A stretch of 64,000 bases of DNA. Origin: Cupriavidus yeoncheonensis. Its GTDB lineage: Bacteria; Pseudomonadota; Gammaproteobacteria; Burkholderiales; Burkholderiaceae. Below are positions 23,808 to 32,683 of this stretch, piece by piece; the first letter of the stretch is position 1; every line of letters starts with the position of its first letter. Position numbers and translations under genes: made by a program. The notes beneath the pieces were generated by a model. It had not been told where the DNA came from. It worked only from the letters and a program-made list of their open reading frames with translations, and made no database searches. The DNA is taken from NCBI RefSeq assembly GCF_905397275.1, contig NZ_CAJPUY010000018.1:1-64000 (forward strand), read 5' to 3'.

Positions 23808-25154
23808 TCAGATCGCCCCGACCGGCTGTTCGTGCGTGAGCTTGGGCCGCATGTCCAGCACGCGGCGCGCCTTGCCCACACTGGTGCGTTCGATGCCCTC
23901 GGCATCCAGCACCTGCACGCGCGTGGTCACGCCCACGTAGGTCTTGATCTGGTCCTTGAGTTCGCGCTCCAGCGTCGCGCGGTCGTCGCTGCCCAGGCTG
24001 CCCGCCTGCGGGCGCGCCTCGACGCGCACTTCGAGCTTGTCAAGATGGCCGTCGCGCGTGACCACGAGCTGGTACTGCGGTGCCAGTGCCGGCGCCTTCA
24101 GGATCAGCTCCTCGATCTGCGACGGGAACACGTTCACGCCACGGATGATCAGCATGTCGTCCGAACGGCCCGTGATCTTGCCGATGCGCCGCATCGAACG
24201 CGACGTCGGCGGCAGCAGGCGCGTCAGGTCGCGCGTGCGGTAGCGGATCACCGGCAGCGCTTCCTTGGTCAGCGAGGTGAACACCAGCTCGCCCTCTTCG
24301 CCGTCCGGCAGCACTTCACCGGTCACCGGGTCGATGATCTCCGCGTAGAAGTGGTCTTCCCAGATGACCGGGCCGTCCTTGCTCTCGATGCATTCGCAGG
24401 CCACGCCGGGGCCCATGACTTCCGACAGGCCATAGATGTCCACCGCGTCGATGCCGGCGCGCGCCTCGATCTCGGCGCGCATGGCATCGGTCCACGGCTC
24501 GGCGCCGAAGATGCCGACCTTCAGCGAGCTTTCGGCCGGGTCCATGCCCTGGCGCATCATCTCTTCGATCAGGTTCAGCATGTATGACGGCGTCACCATG
24601 ATGATGTTCGGCTGGAACTCGCGGATGAGCTGCACCTGCTTCTCGGTCTGGCCGCCGGACATGGGGATCACCGTGCAGCCGGCCTTCTCGGCTCCGTAGT
24701 GCGCGCCCAGGCCGCCCGTGAACAGGCCGTAGCCGTAGCTCACGTGCACCAGATCGCCCGCCCGCCCGCCCGCCGCGCGGATGGAACGCGCCACCACGCT
24801 GGCCCACGTGTCGATGTCGCGCGCGGTGTAGCCCACCACGGTCGGCTTGCCGGTCGTGCCGCTGGACGCATGGATGCGGGCCACCTTCTCGCGCGGCACG
24901 GCGAACATGCCGAACGGGTAGTTGTCGCGCAGGTCCTGCTTGGCCAGGAACGGGAACTTCGACACGTCCGACAGCTGCTTCAGGTCGTCCGGATGCACGC
25001 CCGCCGCATCGAACGCCTTGCGGTAGTGCGGCACGTTGTCATAGGCATGGCGCACGCTCCATTTCAGCCGTTCCAGTTGCAGCGCCTGCAGTTCATCGCG
25101 GCTGGCGCGCTCGATCGGCTCCAGCTCGTCGGGGTGGGGGGTGCGTTGAACCAT
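23808..25154 (-). CDS. paaK: Phenylacetate-CoA ligase
   Basis: A 448-residue AMP-forming ligase (EC 6.2.1.30) that activates phenylacetate to phenylacetyl-CoA in the cytosol, the entry step of the paa pathway. The adenylate-forming motif is SSGTTGKPTVVGY, with YGLSEVMGPG downstream and a C-terminal domain holding TGRSDDMLIIRGVNVFPSQIE (given in parts), typical of PaaK. GGAG stands six bases before the ATG. It is the last paa gene of the minus-strand operon, 76 bp after paaN, and is followed after about 120 bp by the DUF485/symporter pair. Confidence 0.93.
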   Translation of the reverse strand: MVQRTPHPDELEPIERASRDELQALQLERLKWSVRHAYDNVPHYRKAFDAAGVHPDDLKQLSDVSKFPFLAKQDLRDNYPFGMFAVPREKVARIHASSGTTGKPTVVGYTARDIDTWASVVARSIRAAGGRAGDLVHVSYGYGLFTGGLGAHYGAEKAGCTVIPMSGGQTEKQVQLIREFQPNIIMVTPSYMLNLIEEMMRQGMDPAESSLKVGIFGAEPWTDAMRAEIEARAGIDAVDIYGLSEVMGPGVACECIESKDGPVIWEDHFYAEIIDPVTGEVLPDGEEGELVFTSLTKEALPVIRYRTRDLTRLLPPTSRSMRRIGKITGRSDDMLIIRGVNVFPSQIEELILKAPALAPQYQLVVTRDGHLDKLEVRVEARPQAGSLGSDDRATLERELKDQIKTYVGVTTRVQVLDAEGIERTSVGKARRVLDMRPKLTHEQPVGAI

Positions 25155-25230
25155 TGTCTACTCCATCGTTATCATGGCGCCGCATGCTTTGGGGGGCCGG
25201 CGCGGGGGGCTACGGTACTGCGTGCAAGGC

Positions 25231-26895
25231 TCAGATATGGGAGCGGCTCTGCACCACGCGGAAGCGGTTGGCCACGAACGCCGCGTCCGACAGCGACGCG
25301 TTGGCGGCCGGGTTGGCGCCGGTGGCGTGGAAATCGCTGAACGCCGCCGACTGGTTGACGAACACGCCGCCGGTCAGGTTGAGCGACAGCGCCACGCCGG
25401 CATCTTCGGCCGCGTCGCGGATGGCATCGGCCACGCCGTCGTCGGTGGTGTAGGCGGACAGCGTCAGCGCGCCATGCTGCTTGGCGCCGCGGCGCGCCAC
25501 GGCAATGCTGTGCGCGGTGTCGTCGGTGGCCACCACGAACGAGATCGGCCCGAACAGTTCCTGCATGATCTTGCCTTCGTCGCTCGCATCGACCTTCAGC
25601 ACCAGCGGCGTATGGATGCGGGCGCCCGGGAATTCCGGATGCTGCAGCACGCGGCTGTCGATGACGATCCCGCCCAGCGTGCGCGACGCCTCGATGCGCT
25701 GGACCACGCCGTCGTTCTGGATGGCACCCAGCAGTTCCACCGCCCTGGCGGCATCGCCCGTGAGCTTGCCCACGGCCTCGCCGATGGCGCTGGCAACCTG
25801 GTCGAAGCTCAGGTGCCCTTCCGGCGTGTCGATACCATCCTTGGGCACGTAGATGTTCTGCGGCGCGGTGCACATCTGGCCCGAGTACAGCGCCAGCGAG
25901 AACGCGATATTGCGCACCATGCCCTTGAAGTCGCTGGTGGAGTCGATGACGATCTGGTTCACGCCGGCCTTCTCGGTGTACACCTGCGCCTGGTGCGCAT
26001 TGCGCTCCAGCCAGTCGCCGTTGGCGGTGCTGCCGGTGAAGTCGATCAGGCGGACTTCCGGGCGCAGCGCCAGGGTCGACGCCATGCGCTCGGTCGGGTC
26101 GTTGGCCACCAGCGTGACGAGGTTCGGATCGAAGCCCGCCTCCTGCAGCACTTCACGCGCCACCTCCACGGTGATCGCCAGCGGCAGGATCGCTCCCGGA
26201 TGCGGCTTGACCACCACGGCGTTGCCGGTGGCCAGGCTCGCGAACAGGCCGGGATAGCCGTTCCAGGTCGGGAACGTGCAGCAGCCGATCACCAGGCCCA
26301 CGCCGCGCGGCACCACGGTGTATTGCTTTTCCATGCGCAGCGGCTCGTTCTTGCCCTGCGGCTTCTCCCAGACGGCGCGCTTCGGAATGCGGCGCATCTC
26401 GTCCCAGGCATAGGCCACGGCTTCCAGGCCGCGGTCCTGCGCGTGCGGGCCGCCGGCCTGGAATGCCATCATGAAGGCCTGGCCGGTGGTGTGCATGACC
26501 GCATACGCAATCTCGAAACTGCGGCGGTTCAGGCGGTGCAGGATCTCCAGCGACACGCCGACCCACGCCTCGGGCCCGGCCTTGCGCCAGGCGGGCATGC
26601 CCTCGGCCACGCCGGCGAAGAGCTGGTCGAGGTCGGGCTTCGGATAGGTGACGCCCAGTTCCGGGCCGTACGGCGAGACTTCCTTGCCGGCCTGTCCGAT
26701 GGTGCCCGGCTGCGTCAGCGCGAACGGCCGGTTCAGCCGCGCCTCGAAAGCGGCCTTGCCGTCAGCGTTGGCGGTCTCGCCATAGGCCTTGGGGCTGGGT
26801 GATTCGGCAAAGGGGCTCCAGTAGCCGCGCTCGGCAATCGCCTGGGTGGCTTGGTCCAGCAGGGCCTGGTGACGCGTGAAAAACGGATGGGACAC
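25231..26895 (-). CDS. paaN: Phenylacetic acid degradation protein PaaN, aldehyde dehydrogenase type
   Basis: A 554-residue aldehyde-dehydrogenase-fold protein of the PaaN type found in Burkholderiales paa operons. It carries the NAD-binding region with VVKPHPGAILP and a FTGSTANGDWL glycine motif. The likely catalytic cysteine is in YSGQMCTAPQNIYVP. Unlike E. coli PaaZ it has no C-terminal MaoC hydratase domain, so the ring-opening hydrolysis must be done by another protein (established division for PaaN-DH types, inferred here). It lies between paaE and paaK on the same strand. Confidence 0.9.
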   Translation of the reverse strand: MSHPFFTRHQALLDQATQAIAERGYWSPFAESPSPKAYGETANADGKAAFEARLNRPFALTQPGTIGQAGKEVSPYGPELGVTYPKPDLDQLFAGVAEGMPAWRKAGPEAWVGVSLEILHRLNRRSFEIAYAVMHTTGQAFMMAFQAGGPHAQDRGLEAVAYAWDEMRRIPKRAVWEKPQGKNEPLRMEKQYTVVPRGVGLVIGCCTFPTWNGYPGLFASLATGNAVVVKPHPGAILPLAITVEVAREVLQEAGFDPNLVTLVANDPTERMASTLALRPEVRLIDFTGSTANGDWLERNAHQAQVYTEKAGVNQIVIDSTSDFKGMVRNIAFSLALYSGQMCTAPQNIYVPKDGIDTPEGHLSFDQVASAIGEAVGKLTGDAARAVELLGAIQNDGVVQRIEASRTLGGIVIDSRVLQHPEFPGARIHTPLVLKVDASDEGKIMQELFGPISFVVATDDTAHSIAVARRGAKQHGALTLSAYTTDDGVADAIRDAAEDAGVALSLNLTGGVFVNQSAAFSDFHATGANPAANASLSDAAFVANRFRVVQSRSHI

Positions 26896-26947
26896 GGCTT
26901 GCTCCGGAAAAACGGGTTCTTGAATGGCGTGAGTAGCGGGAAACGCT

Positions 26948-28024
26948 TCAGGTTTCCTGATCGAAATCGATCACCAGCTGGTCGGTGACGGCGTAGCTCT
27001 GGCAGCTCAGGATGAAGCCGCGCGCGACTTCGTAGTCTTCGAGCGCGAAGTTGACGTCCATGTCGACCTCTCCCTCGATGCGCTTGCAGCGGCATGTCGA
27101 GCAGACCCCGCCCTTGCATGAGTAAGGCAGCTCGATGCCCTGCGCCAGCGCGGCGTCGAGGATGGTCTCCTTGTTCTTTTCCAGCGTGAACTGGCGCGTG
27201 CGGCCGTCCTGGATCACGGTGACCTCGCACTGCTGCTGGCCCACCTGCTTGTGCGCATGGGCCGCCGGACGTGCCGCGGGAATGCTGGTCGCGAACAGCT
27301 CGCGCTTGATGCGCGCCTTGTCCACGCCGCTGTCCTGCAGCGCCTGCGAGACCTCTTCCATCATCGAGTGCGGGCCGCAGATAAAAGCCACGTCGATGTC
27401 CTGCGGACGTACCCAGTGGCGCAGCAGCGCGCGCACCTTGTCGCCGTCGATGCGGCCGTTGAACAGGTCGATGTCGAGCTGCTCGCGGCTCAGCACGAAG
27501 ACCAGGTTGAAGCGCTCCAGGTAGCTGTCCTTCAGGTCTTCGAGCTCTTCCTTGAACAGCACCGAGGACGATGCACGGTTGCCGTAGAACAGCGTGAAGC
27601 GGCTGTCCGGCTCGGTCATCAGCGTGGTCTTGATGATCGACAGCATCGGCGTGATGCCGCTGCCCGCGGCAAAGGCCACGTAGTGCTTGCTGTGCGTTTC
27701 CGACAGCGGCACATGGAAATGGCCGGACGGCGGCATCACTTCCAGCGTCATGCCGGGGAGCAGCGCGTCGTTGGCCCAGTTCGAGAACAGGCCGCCCTCC
27801 ACGCGCTTGATGGCCACGCGCAGGCGCCGGTCCTGTACGGCCGAGCAGATCGAGTACGAGCGGCGCACGTCTTCGCCGTCGATGCCGGTGCGCAGTGTCA
27901 GGTGCTGGCCCTGCACGTAGCGGTAGGTGTCGGCCAGCGCATCGGGCACGGCGAAGGTCACGGCCACGGCGTCGCGCGTTTCGCGCGTCACGCTGGCCAC
28001 GGTCAGTTCATGGAATTTGGTCAT
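26948..28024 (-). CDS. paaE: Phenylacetyl-CoA 1,2-epoxidase reductase subunit
   Basis: A 358-residue reductase that passes electrons from NADPH via FAD and a [2Fe-2S] cluster to the PaaA diiron site. An N-terminal ferredoxin-reductase domain (RRSYSICS for FAD, GSGITPMLSIIK for the nucleotide) is followed by a plant-type ferredoxin domain with CKGGVCSTC and a last cysteine in FILSCQSY. I start it at the ATG of MTKFHELT, because sequence upstream to 28138 is not family-like. It is the fifth gene of the epoxidase operon. Confidence 0.92.
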   Translation of the reverse strand: MTKFHELTVASVTRETRDAVAVTFAVPDALADTYRYVQGQHLTLRTGIDGEDVRRSYSICSAVQDRRLRVAIKRVEGGLFSNWANDALLPGMTLEVMPPSGHFHVPLSETHSKHYVAFAAGSGITPMLSIIKTTLMTEPDSRFTLFYGNRASSSVLFKEELEDLKDSYLERFNLVFVLSREQLDIDLFNGRIDGDKVRALLRHWVRPQDIDVAFICGPHSMMEEVSQALQDSGVDKARIKRELFATSIPAARPAAHAHKQVGQQQCEVTVIQDGRTRQFTLEKNKETILDAALAQGIELPYSCKGGVCSTCRCKRIEGEVDMDVNFALEDYEVARGFILSCQSYAVTDQLVIDFDQET

Positions 28025-28061
28025 TTCCGGCTCCGGGCGGCTCAATGGGACCCAACGGGAC

Positions 28062-28577
28062 TCAATGGGCCTTGAAGTAGTCGAACGGTTCCTTGCAGTC
28101 GCCGCAGCGGTACAGGGCCTTGCAGGCGGTCGAGCCAAACTGGCTGACCAGGCGGGTGTGGCGCGAGCCGCAGTGCGGGCACGCCACCACCAGCGCCGGC
28201 GACGCCCGGCGGCTGATGCCGCTGATGTCGATCACCTGCTGCGCCGGCGGGGCAATGCCGTAGCCGGACAGGCTGGCCTTGCCGCGCGCGCTCATCCAGT
28301 CGGTGGTCCAGGCCGGCGCCAGCCGTGTCTGCACGCTGACGTGGCCGACGCCCTGCGCGGCCAGCACGCGCTCGATATCGTCGCGGATCACCGTCATGGC
28401 CGGGCAACCCGAGTAGGTCGGCGTGATGGTGATCACGCAGGCCCCGTCCACCCACGCCACGTCGCGGACAATGCCCAGGTCCACGACGGAGATCACGGGG
28501 ATCTCGGGGTCCGGCACCTGTTCAAGCCAGGTCCAGACCTGCGCCACGCTGGCGCGCTCCAGCACTTGCGCGGACAT
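28062..28577 (-). CDS. paaD: 1,2-phenylacetyl-CoA epoxidase maturation subunit PaaD
   Basis: A 171-residue protein with an N-terminal DUF59/MIP18-like domain (VPDPEIPVISVVDLGIVRDV in part, and TPTYSGCPAM). A C-terminal cysteine-rich domain has CPHC and CGDC pairs around CKALYR. PaaD is required for an active epoxidase and is thought to act in iron-sulfur assembly. The gene starts at 28577, just before the paaC stop region at 28583. The longer upstream frame runs antiparallel to nothing useful and overlaps paaC, so I reject it. Confidence 0.92.
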   Translation of the reverse strand: MSAQVLERASVAQVWTWLEQVPDPEIPVISVVDLGIVRDVAWVDGACVITITPTYSGCPAMTVIRDDIERVLAAQGVGHVSVQTRLAPAWTTDWMSARGKASLSGYGIAPPAQQVIDISGISRRASPALVVACPHCGSRHTRLVSQFGSTACKALYRCGDCKEPFDYFKAH

Positions 28578-28582
28578 GGCGC

Positions 28583-29335
28583 TCACCACTGCGCGCCGGG
28601 ATAGGCGCGCTGCAGGAACTGCATCTCGGCCAGCAGGTAGCCCAGGTGTTCGGTATGGCGGCCGTGGCGGCCACCGGTCTGCGACCAGCCGGCAGCGGGC
28701 AGGCGCAGCGTGGCTTCTTCCAGCACCTCGCTCACGTGGCGCAGCCAGGGCTCGGCCAGCGTGGCCGGGTCCACCGCGACGCCTTGCGCGACCAGCGCGG
28801 CATCGGCGGCGTCGGACTCGAACAGCTCGCCGGTGAACATCCACAGCTCGTCGATGGCGTCCTGCATGCGGCGGTGGCTCTCTTCGGTACCGTCGCCCAG
28901 GCGCACCACCAGGTCGGCGCTGCGGCGCACGTGGTAGGTCACTTCCTTCAGCGACTTGGCGGCGATCTCGGCAATGCGCGCGTCGGTCGAATGCTGCAAC
29001 CGTTCGAGCAGGAAGTAGTGCCAGGTATCGAACAGGAACTGGCGTGCCAGCGTATCGGCGTAGCTGCCGTTAGGCTGCTCCGCCAGCAGCAGGTTGCGGA
29101 ACTGGTGTGCGTCACGCAGATAGGCAAGCTGGTCGGCGCTGCGGCCGGCGCCCTCGACTTCGGCGGCATAGCCGAGCCACAGGCGGGTCTGTCCGACCAG
29201 GTCCAGCGCCACGTTGGTAAGCGCGATGTCTTCTTCCAGCGCGGGGCCGCGGCCGCACCACTCCGACAGGCGCTGGCCGAGCACCAGCGTGGTATCGCCC
29301 AGGCGCTGCAGGTATTCGAACTTGTGTTGGTCCAT
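28583..29335 (-). CDS. paaC: 1,2-phenylacetyl-CoA epoxidase structural subunit
   Basis: A 250-residue ferritin-like all-helical subunit that pairs with PaaA. Family features are the N-terminal EYLQRLGDTTLVLGQRLSEW, the helix with DIALTNVALDLVGQ, and HYFLLERLQH followed by KEVTYHVRRS. It contributes to substrate binding and complex stability. Active diiron chemistry resides in PaaA. It sits between paaB and paaD with very short gaps. Confidence 0.93.
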   Translation of the reverse strand: MDQHKFEYLQRLGDTTLVLGQRLSEWCGRGPALEEDIALTNVALDLVGQTRLWLGYAAEVEGAGRSADQLAYLRDAHQFRNLLLAEQPNGSYADTLARQFLFDTWHYFLLERLQHSTDARIAEIAAKSLKEVTYHVRRSADLVVRLGDGTEESHRRMQDAIDELWMFTGELFESDAADAALVAQGVAVDPATLAEPWLRHVSEVLEEATLRLPAAGWSQTGGRHGRHTEHLGYLLAEMQFLQRAYPGAQW

Positions 29336-29361
29336 GGTGGATGCGTCCTCGCGCCTGGAAA

Positions 29362-29643
29362 TCAGATGTGCTTGACCTCTTCCGGCATCGGGAAGAAGGT
29401 GGGGTGACGGTAGACCTTGCTGTTGGCGGGTTCGAACAGCGGGCCCTTGTCGCCGGGGCTGCTGGCGACCACGTCGGCGGCCCTCACCACCCAGACGCTC
29501 ACGCCCTCGTTGCGGCGCGTGTAGACGTCACGCGCATGGTTGATCGCCATTTCGCCGTCCGGCGCGTGCAGGCTGCCCACGTGCTTGTGGGCCAGGCCGT
29601 GCTGGCTGCGGATAAAGATCTCCCAAAGCGGCCACTCTTTCAT
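29362..29643 (-). CDS. paaB: 1,2-phenylacetyl-CoA epoxidase subunit PaaB
   Basis: A 93-residue subunit that bridges the PaaAC heterodimers. Motifs such as WEIFIRSQHGLAHKHVGSLHAPD (in parts) and ARDVYTRRNEGVSVWVV are typical. It has no metal ligands. Located 62 bp after paaA and 26 bp before paaC in the same operon. Confidence 0.93.
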   Translation of the reverse strand: MKEWPLWEIFIRSQHGLAHKHVGSLHAPDGEMAINHARDVYTRRNEGVSVWVVRAADVVASSPGDKGPLFEPANSKVYRHPTFFPMPEEVKHI

Positions 29644-29705
29644 GGCAACTCTCCTGTCAGATTGCGGGGTTGTGGGCGCGACGCCGCTGCGGCGCGCAGG
29701 AATGC

Positions 29706-30689
29706 TCAGGCGGCGGCGCGCTCTTGCTTGTCGGCGTGGGCCACCAGCGCTTCACGGAACCAGGCACCGTCGTCCCAGGCCTTGACGCGGGTGCGCAGGC
29801 GCTCGCGGTTGCACGGGCCGTTGCCGCGCACGACGTTGTAGAACTCGTCCCAGTCGATGGCGCCGAAATCGTAGTGGCCGCGCTCCTCGTTCCACTTCAG
29901 GTCCGGATCGGGAACGGTCAGGCCGAGGTGCTCGGCCTGCGGCACGGTCTGGTCCACCATCTTCTGGCGCAGCTCGTCATTGGAGAACAGCTTGATGCGC
30001 CATTGCATCGACTGCGCGCTGTTGGGCGAATCCGCGTCGGACGGGCCGAACATCATCAGCGCCGGCCACCACCAGCGGTTCAGCGCGTCCTGCGCCATCT
30101 GCTTCTGCTCGGGCGTGCCCTGGCACAGCTTGAGCAGGATGTCGTAGCCCTGGCGCTGGTGGAACGACTCTTCCTTGCACACGCGCACCATGGCGCGGGC
30201 ATAGGGGCCGAACGAGCAGCGGCACAGCGGCACCTGGTTGATGATGGCCGAGCCATCGACCAGCCAGCCGATGGCGCCGATGTCCGCCCAGCTCAGCGTC
30301 GGGTAGTTGAAGATGCTCGAGTACTTGGCCTTGCCGGAATGCAGGTCGCCCAGCAACGCGTCGCGCGACACGCCCAGCGTTTCGGCGGCGCTGTACAGGT
30401 AGAGGCCGTGGCCCGCTTCGTCCTGGATCTTGGCCAGCAGCACGGCCTTGCGTTCCAGCGTCGGGGCACGCGTGACCCAGTTGCCTTCCGGCAATTGCCC
30501 GACGATCTCGGAATGCGCGTGCTGCGAGATCTGGCGGATCAGGGTCTTGCGGTAAGCCTCGGGCATCCAGTCCTTGGCTTCGATCTTGATGCCGGCGTCC
30601 ACGCGCGCCTGGAACTCGCGTTCCTGCGGGTCCATCTCTTCCATCGCGCGGAGCCTGGTTGCCCCGGTTTCCACCAACTGTGCGTACAT
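29706..30689 (-). CDS. paaA: 1,2-phenylacetyl-CoA epoxidase catalytic subunit
   Basis: A 327-residue diiron oxygenase subunit that epoxidises the ring of phenylacetyl-CoA. Metal-ligand motifs are visible: KIQDEAGHGLYLY and CKEESFHQRQG. GPYARAMVRV and a tryptophan-rich NRWWWPALMMFGPSD are also typical. CGGAG lies six bases before the ATG at 30689. It is the first gene of the minus-strand operon and faces the PaaX repressor gene across a 116-bp gap with an inverted repeat. Confidence 0.95.
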   Translation of the reverse strand: MYAQLVETGATRLRAMEEMDPQEREFQARVDAGIKIEAKDWMPEAYRKTLIRQISQHAHSEIVGQLPEGNWVTRAPTLERKAVLLAKIQDEAGHGLYLYSAAETLGVSRDALLGDLHSGKAKYSSIFNYPTLSWADIGAIGWLVDGSAIINQVPLCRCSFGPYARAMVRVCKEESFHQRQGYDILLKLCQGTPEQKQMAQDALNRWWWPALMMFGPSDADSPNSAQSMQWRIKLFSNDELRQKMVDQTVPQAEHLGLTVPDPDLKWNEERGHYDFGAIDWDEFYNVVRGNGPCNRERLRTRVKAWDDGAWFREALVAHADKQERAAA

Positions 30690-30749
30690 GCCGTACTCCG
30701 ATCTGTAGGGTCTTGACCTGCGTCAAATCATTCGGTTGCAGTGGATCAT

Positions 30750-30792
30750 AGTGATACAATTTGATTCAAACAATCGACGTTTGTGTATCACT
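30750..30792. promoter_or_regulatory. Likely PaaX operator in the paaA-paaX divergent gap
   Basis: AGTGATACA (30750-30758) and TGTATCACT (30784-30792) form a perfect 9-bp inverted repeat with a 25-bp spacer. Within the spacer TTTGATTCAAA (30760-30770) is a second small palindrome containing TGATTC, the half-site reported for E. coli PaaX. The site covers the region where the paaA promoter is expected. Confidence 0.65.
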
Positions 30793-30805
30793 TCAAGGTG
30801 CAGGC

Positions 30806-31750
30806 ATGGCCACCCGACCGGAGCTGAATACCGTTTCCCCGCAGGTTGCGCGGCTCGCGCGTGGCCTCAAGCTTGGCGCCAATTCCATGCTGGTGACGCT
30901 GTTCGGCGACGTGGTGGCGCCGCGGCCGCAGGCGCTATGGCTGGGCAGCCTGATCCGCCTGGCCGCGCCGTTCGGCATCAATGACCGGCTGGTGCGCACC
31001 GCGACGTTCCGTCTGAGCGCGGATGACTGGCTCGACGCCACGCGGATCGGGCGGCGCAGCTACTACGGCTTGTCGGAAGCCGGCCTGCAGCGCTGTATCC
31101 ACGCCGGCAAGCGCATCTATGCCGGCGATGCGCCCGAATGGGACGGACGCTGGACCCTGGCGCTGGTGCGCGGCGACGCGCGCGCCACGATCCGCCAGCG
31201 GCTGAAGCGCGAACTGCTGTGGGAAGGCTTCGGCGCGATCGCACCGGGCGTGTATGCGCACCCGAATGCCGACGCCGGCTCGCTGGGCGAGATCATCCGT
31301 GCCGCGCAGGCGCAGGATTTCGTGGCGGTCATGGAAGCCACCAGTATCGAGGCGTTCTCGATCCGCCCGCTGCAGGCGCTGATGCACCAGACCTTCAAGC
31401 TGGGCGACGTGGCGTCCGCGTGGCAGGCGCTGCTGCACCGCTTCTCGCCGGTGCTGGCCGACGCACACGGCATGGCGCCGGCGGACGCGTTCTTCGTGCG
31501 CACCCTGCTGCTGCACGAATACCGCCGCGTGCTGCTGCGCGACCCGAACCTGCCGGAGCAGTTGCTGCCCGCGGACTGGCCGGGTCGTACCGCGCGCGAC
31601 CTGTGCCACGACATGTACGCGGCCCTGCTCGACGCCAGCGAAGACTACCTGCGCGAGGTGGTAGAGGTATCCGACGGCAACCTCATCAACGCGAACCGCG
31701 TGCTGCGCAGGCGCTTCGGCGCGGGCAGCCACGCCGAGGCTGCCCGCTAG
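30806..31750 (+). CDS. paaX: PaaX-family transcriptional repressor of phenylacetate catabolism
   Basis: A 314-residue PaaX-like regulator. The N-terminal winged helix (SMLVTLFGDVVAPRPQALWLG in part) and the segment RLVRTATFRLSADDWL, with RSYYGLSEAG, are diagnostic. The middle and C-terminal regions (WDGRWTLALV and the LLLHEYRRVLLRDP helix) belong to the PaaX C-terminal domain. PaaX represses paa genes and is released by phenylacetyl-CoA. I use the ATG at 30806. An upstream ATG at 30761 falls inside the operator region. It is divergent from paaA, the classical position. Confidence 0.9.
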   Translation: MATRPELNTVSPQVARLARGLKLGANSMLVTLFGDVVAPRPQALWLGSLIRLAAPFGINDRLVRTATFRLSADDWLDATRIGRRSYYGLSEAGLQRCIHAGKRIYAGDAPEWDGRWTLALVRGDARATIRQRLKRELLWEGFGAIAPGVYAHPNADAGSLGEIIRAAQAQDFVAVMEATSIEAFSIRPLQALMHQTFKLGDVASAWQALLHRFSPVLADAHGMAPADAFFVRTLLLHEYRRVLLRDPNLPEQLLPADWPGRTARDLCHDMYAALLDASEDYLREVVEVSDGNLINANRVLRRRFGAGSHAEAAR

Positions 31751-31781
31751 TCGCAAAAGTGCGCGTCAGCGCATCAGCGCA

Positions 31782-32408
31782 TCAACGCGTTCCCTTCACG
31801 GTCGTGTAGGCGGTGATCAGGTTCCGGTAGTCCGGTATGTGGTTGGAGAACAGCGTCCCAAGCCCTTCGATGTCATTGCGCCAGTCGCGGTGCAGCTCGC
31901 AGGCCACGCCGAACCACGACATCAGTTGCGCGCCGGCTTCGCTCATGCGCCGCCACGCCGAATCGCGCGTGAGTTCGTTGAACGTGCCCGACGCATCCGT
32001 GACGACGAACACGTCAAAGCCTTCCTCGATCGCGGAGAGCGCCGGGAACGCCACGCAGACTTCGGTCACCACGCCGGCAATGAGCAACTGCTTCTTGCCG
32101 GTGGCCCTCACGGCTTTGGCGAAGTCCTCGTTGTCCCAGGCATTGATCTGCCCTGGCCGCGGGATGTACGGCGCATCGGGAAAGATCTGCCTGAGTTCGG
32201 GCACCAGCGGGCCATTCGGGCCATCCTCGAAACTGGTAGTAAGGATGGTGGGCAACTTGAAGTACTTGGCGAGATCCGCCAGCGCCAGCACGTTGTTCTT
32301 GAAACGGTCCGGCTCGATATCACGCACCAGCGACAGCAAACCGGCCTGGTGATCCACCATCAGCACCGCTGCCTGGGTCTTGTCCAGGCGATTGTAAGTC
32401 TTGCTCAT
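31782..32408 (-). CDS. Isochorismatase-family hydrolase (YcaC-like)
   Basis: A 208-residue cysteine hydrolase. The triad is visible: Asp in MVDHQAG, Lys in the AVRATGKKQLLIAG region and Cys in VVTEVCVAF. The last is the family signature, with an HD/DAS-type TDASGTF after it. Close relatives are annotated YcaC, whose substrate is unknown. AAGGAGCCC lies ahead of the ATG at 32408. The longer frame upstream is not supported. It converges on paaX 32 bp away, so it does not belong to the paa operon. Confidence 0.85.
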   Translation of the reverse strand: MSKTYNRLDKTQAAVLMVDHQAGLLSLVRDIEPDRFKNNVLALADLAKYFKLPTILTTSFEDGPNGPLVPELRQIFPDAPYIPRPGQINAWDNEDFAKAVRATGKKQLLIAGVVTEVCVAFPALSAIEEGFDVFVVTDASGTFNELTRDSAWRRMSEAGAQLMSWFGVACELHRDWRNDIEGLGTLFSNHIPDYRNLITAYTTVKGTR

Positions 32409-32683
32409 CTTGGGCTCCTTTGAGCGGCCTGGCACGTTGGACAGGCACGCGTGCAAGAGGTATCGGCGGCACAGGGAATCTGCTGGCCTGTCCCGCTCTC
32501 GCGCATTGCCGGCGGGCCATTGCCTGTCGGCCGTGCGTTGCCAAAGGATAGGTCGCGCCGAGTTTGTGCGACAGGACGAGAACAGCCGGGTGCCGGGAAC
32601 TAGGCATCCCATGGATTCCGTCCTAACTTGGAATCATGGCGAGTTGTCCGCCTTGACCCGTGAACCTCGAACAGGAACCTTCA

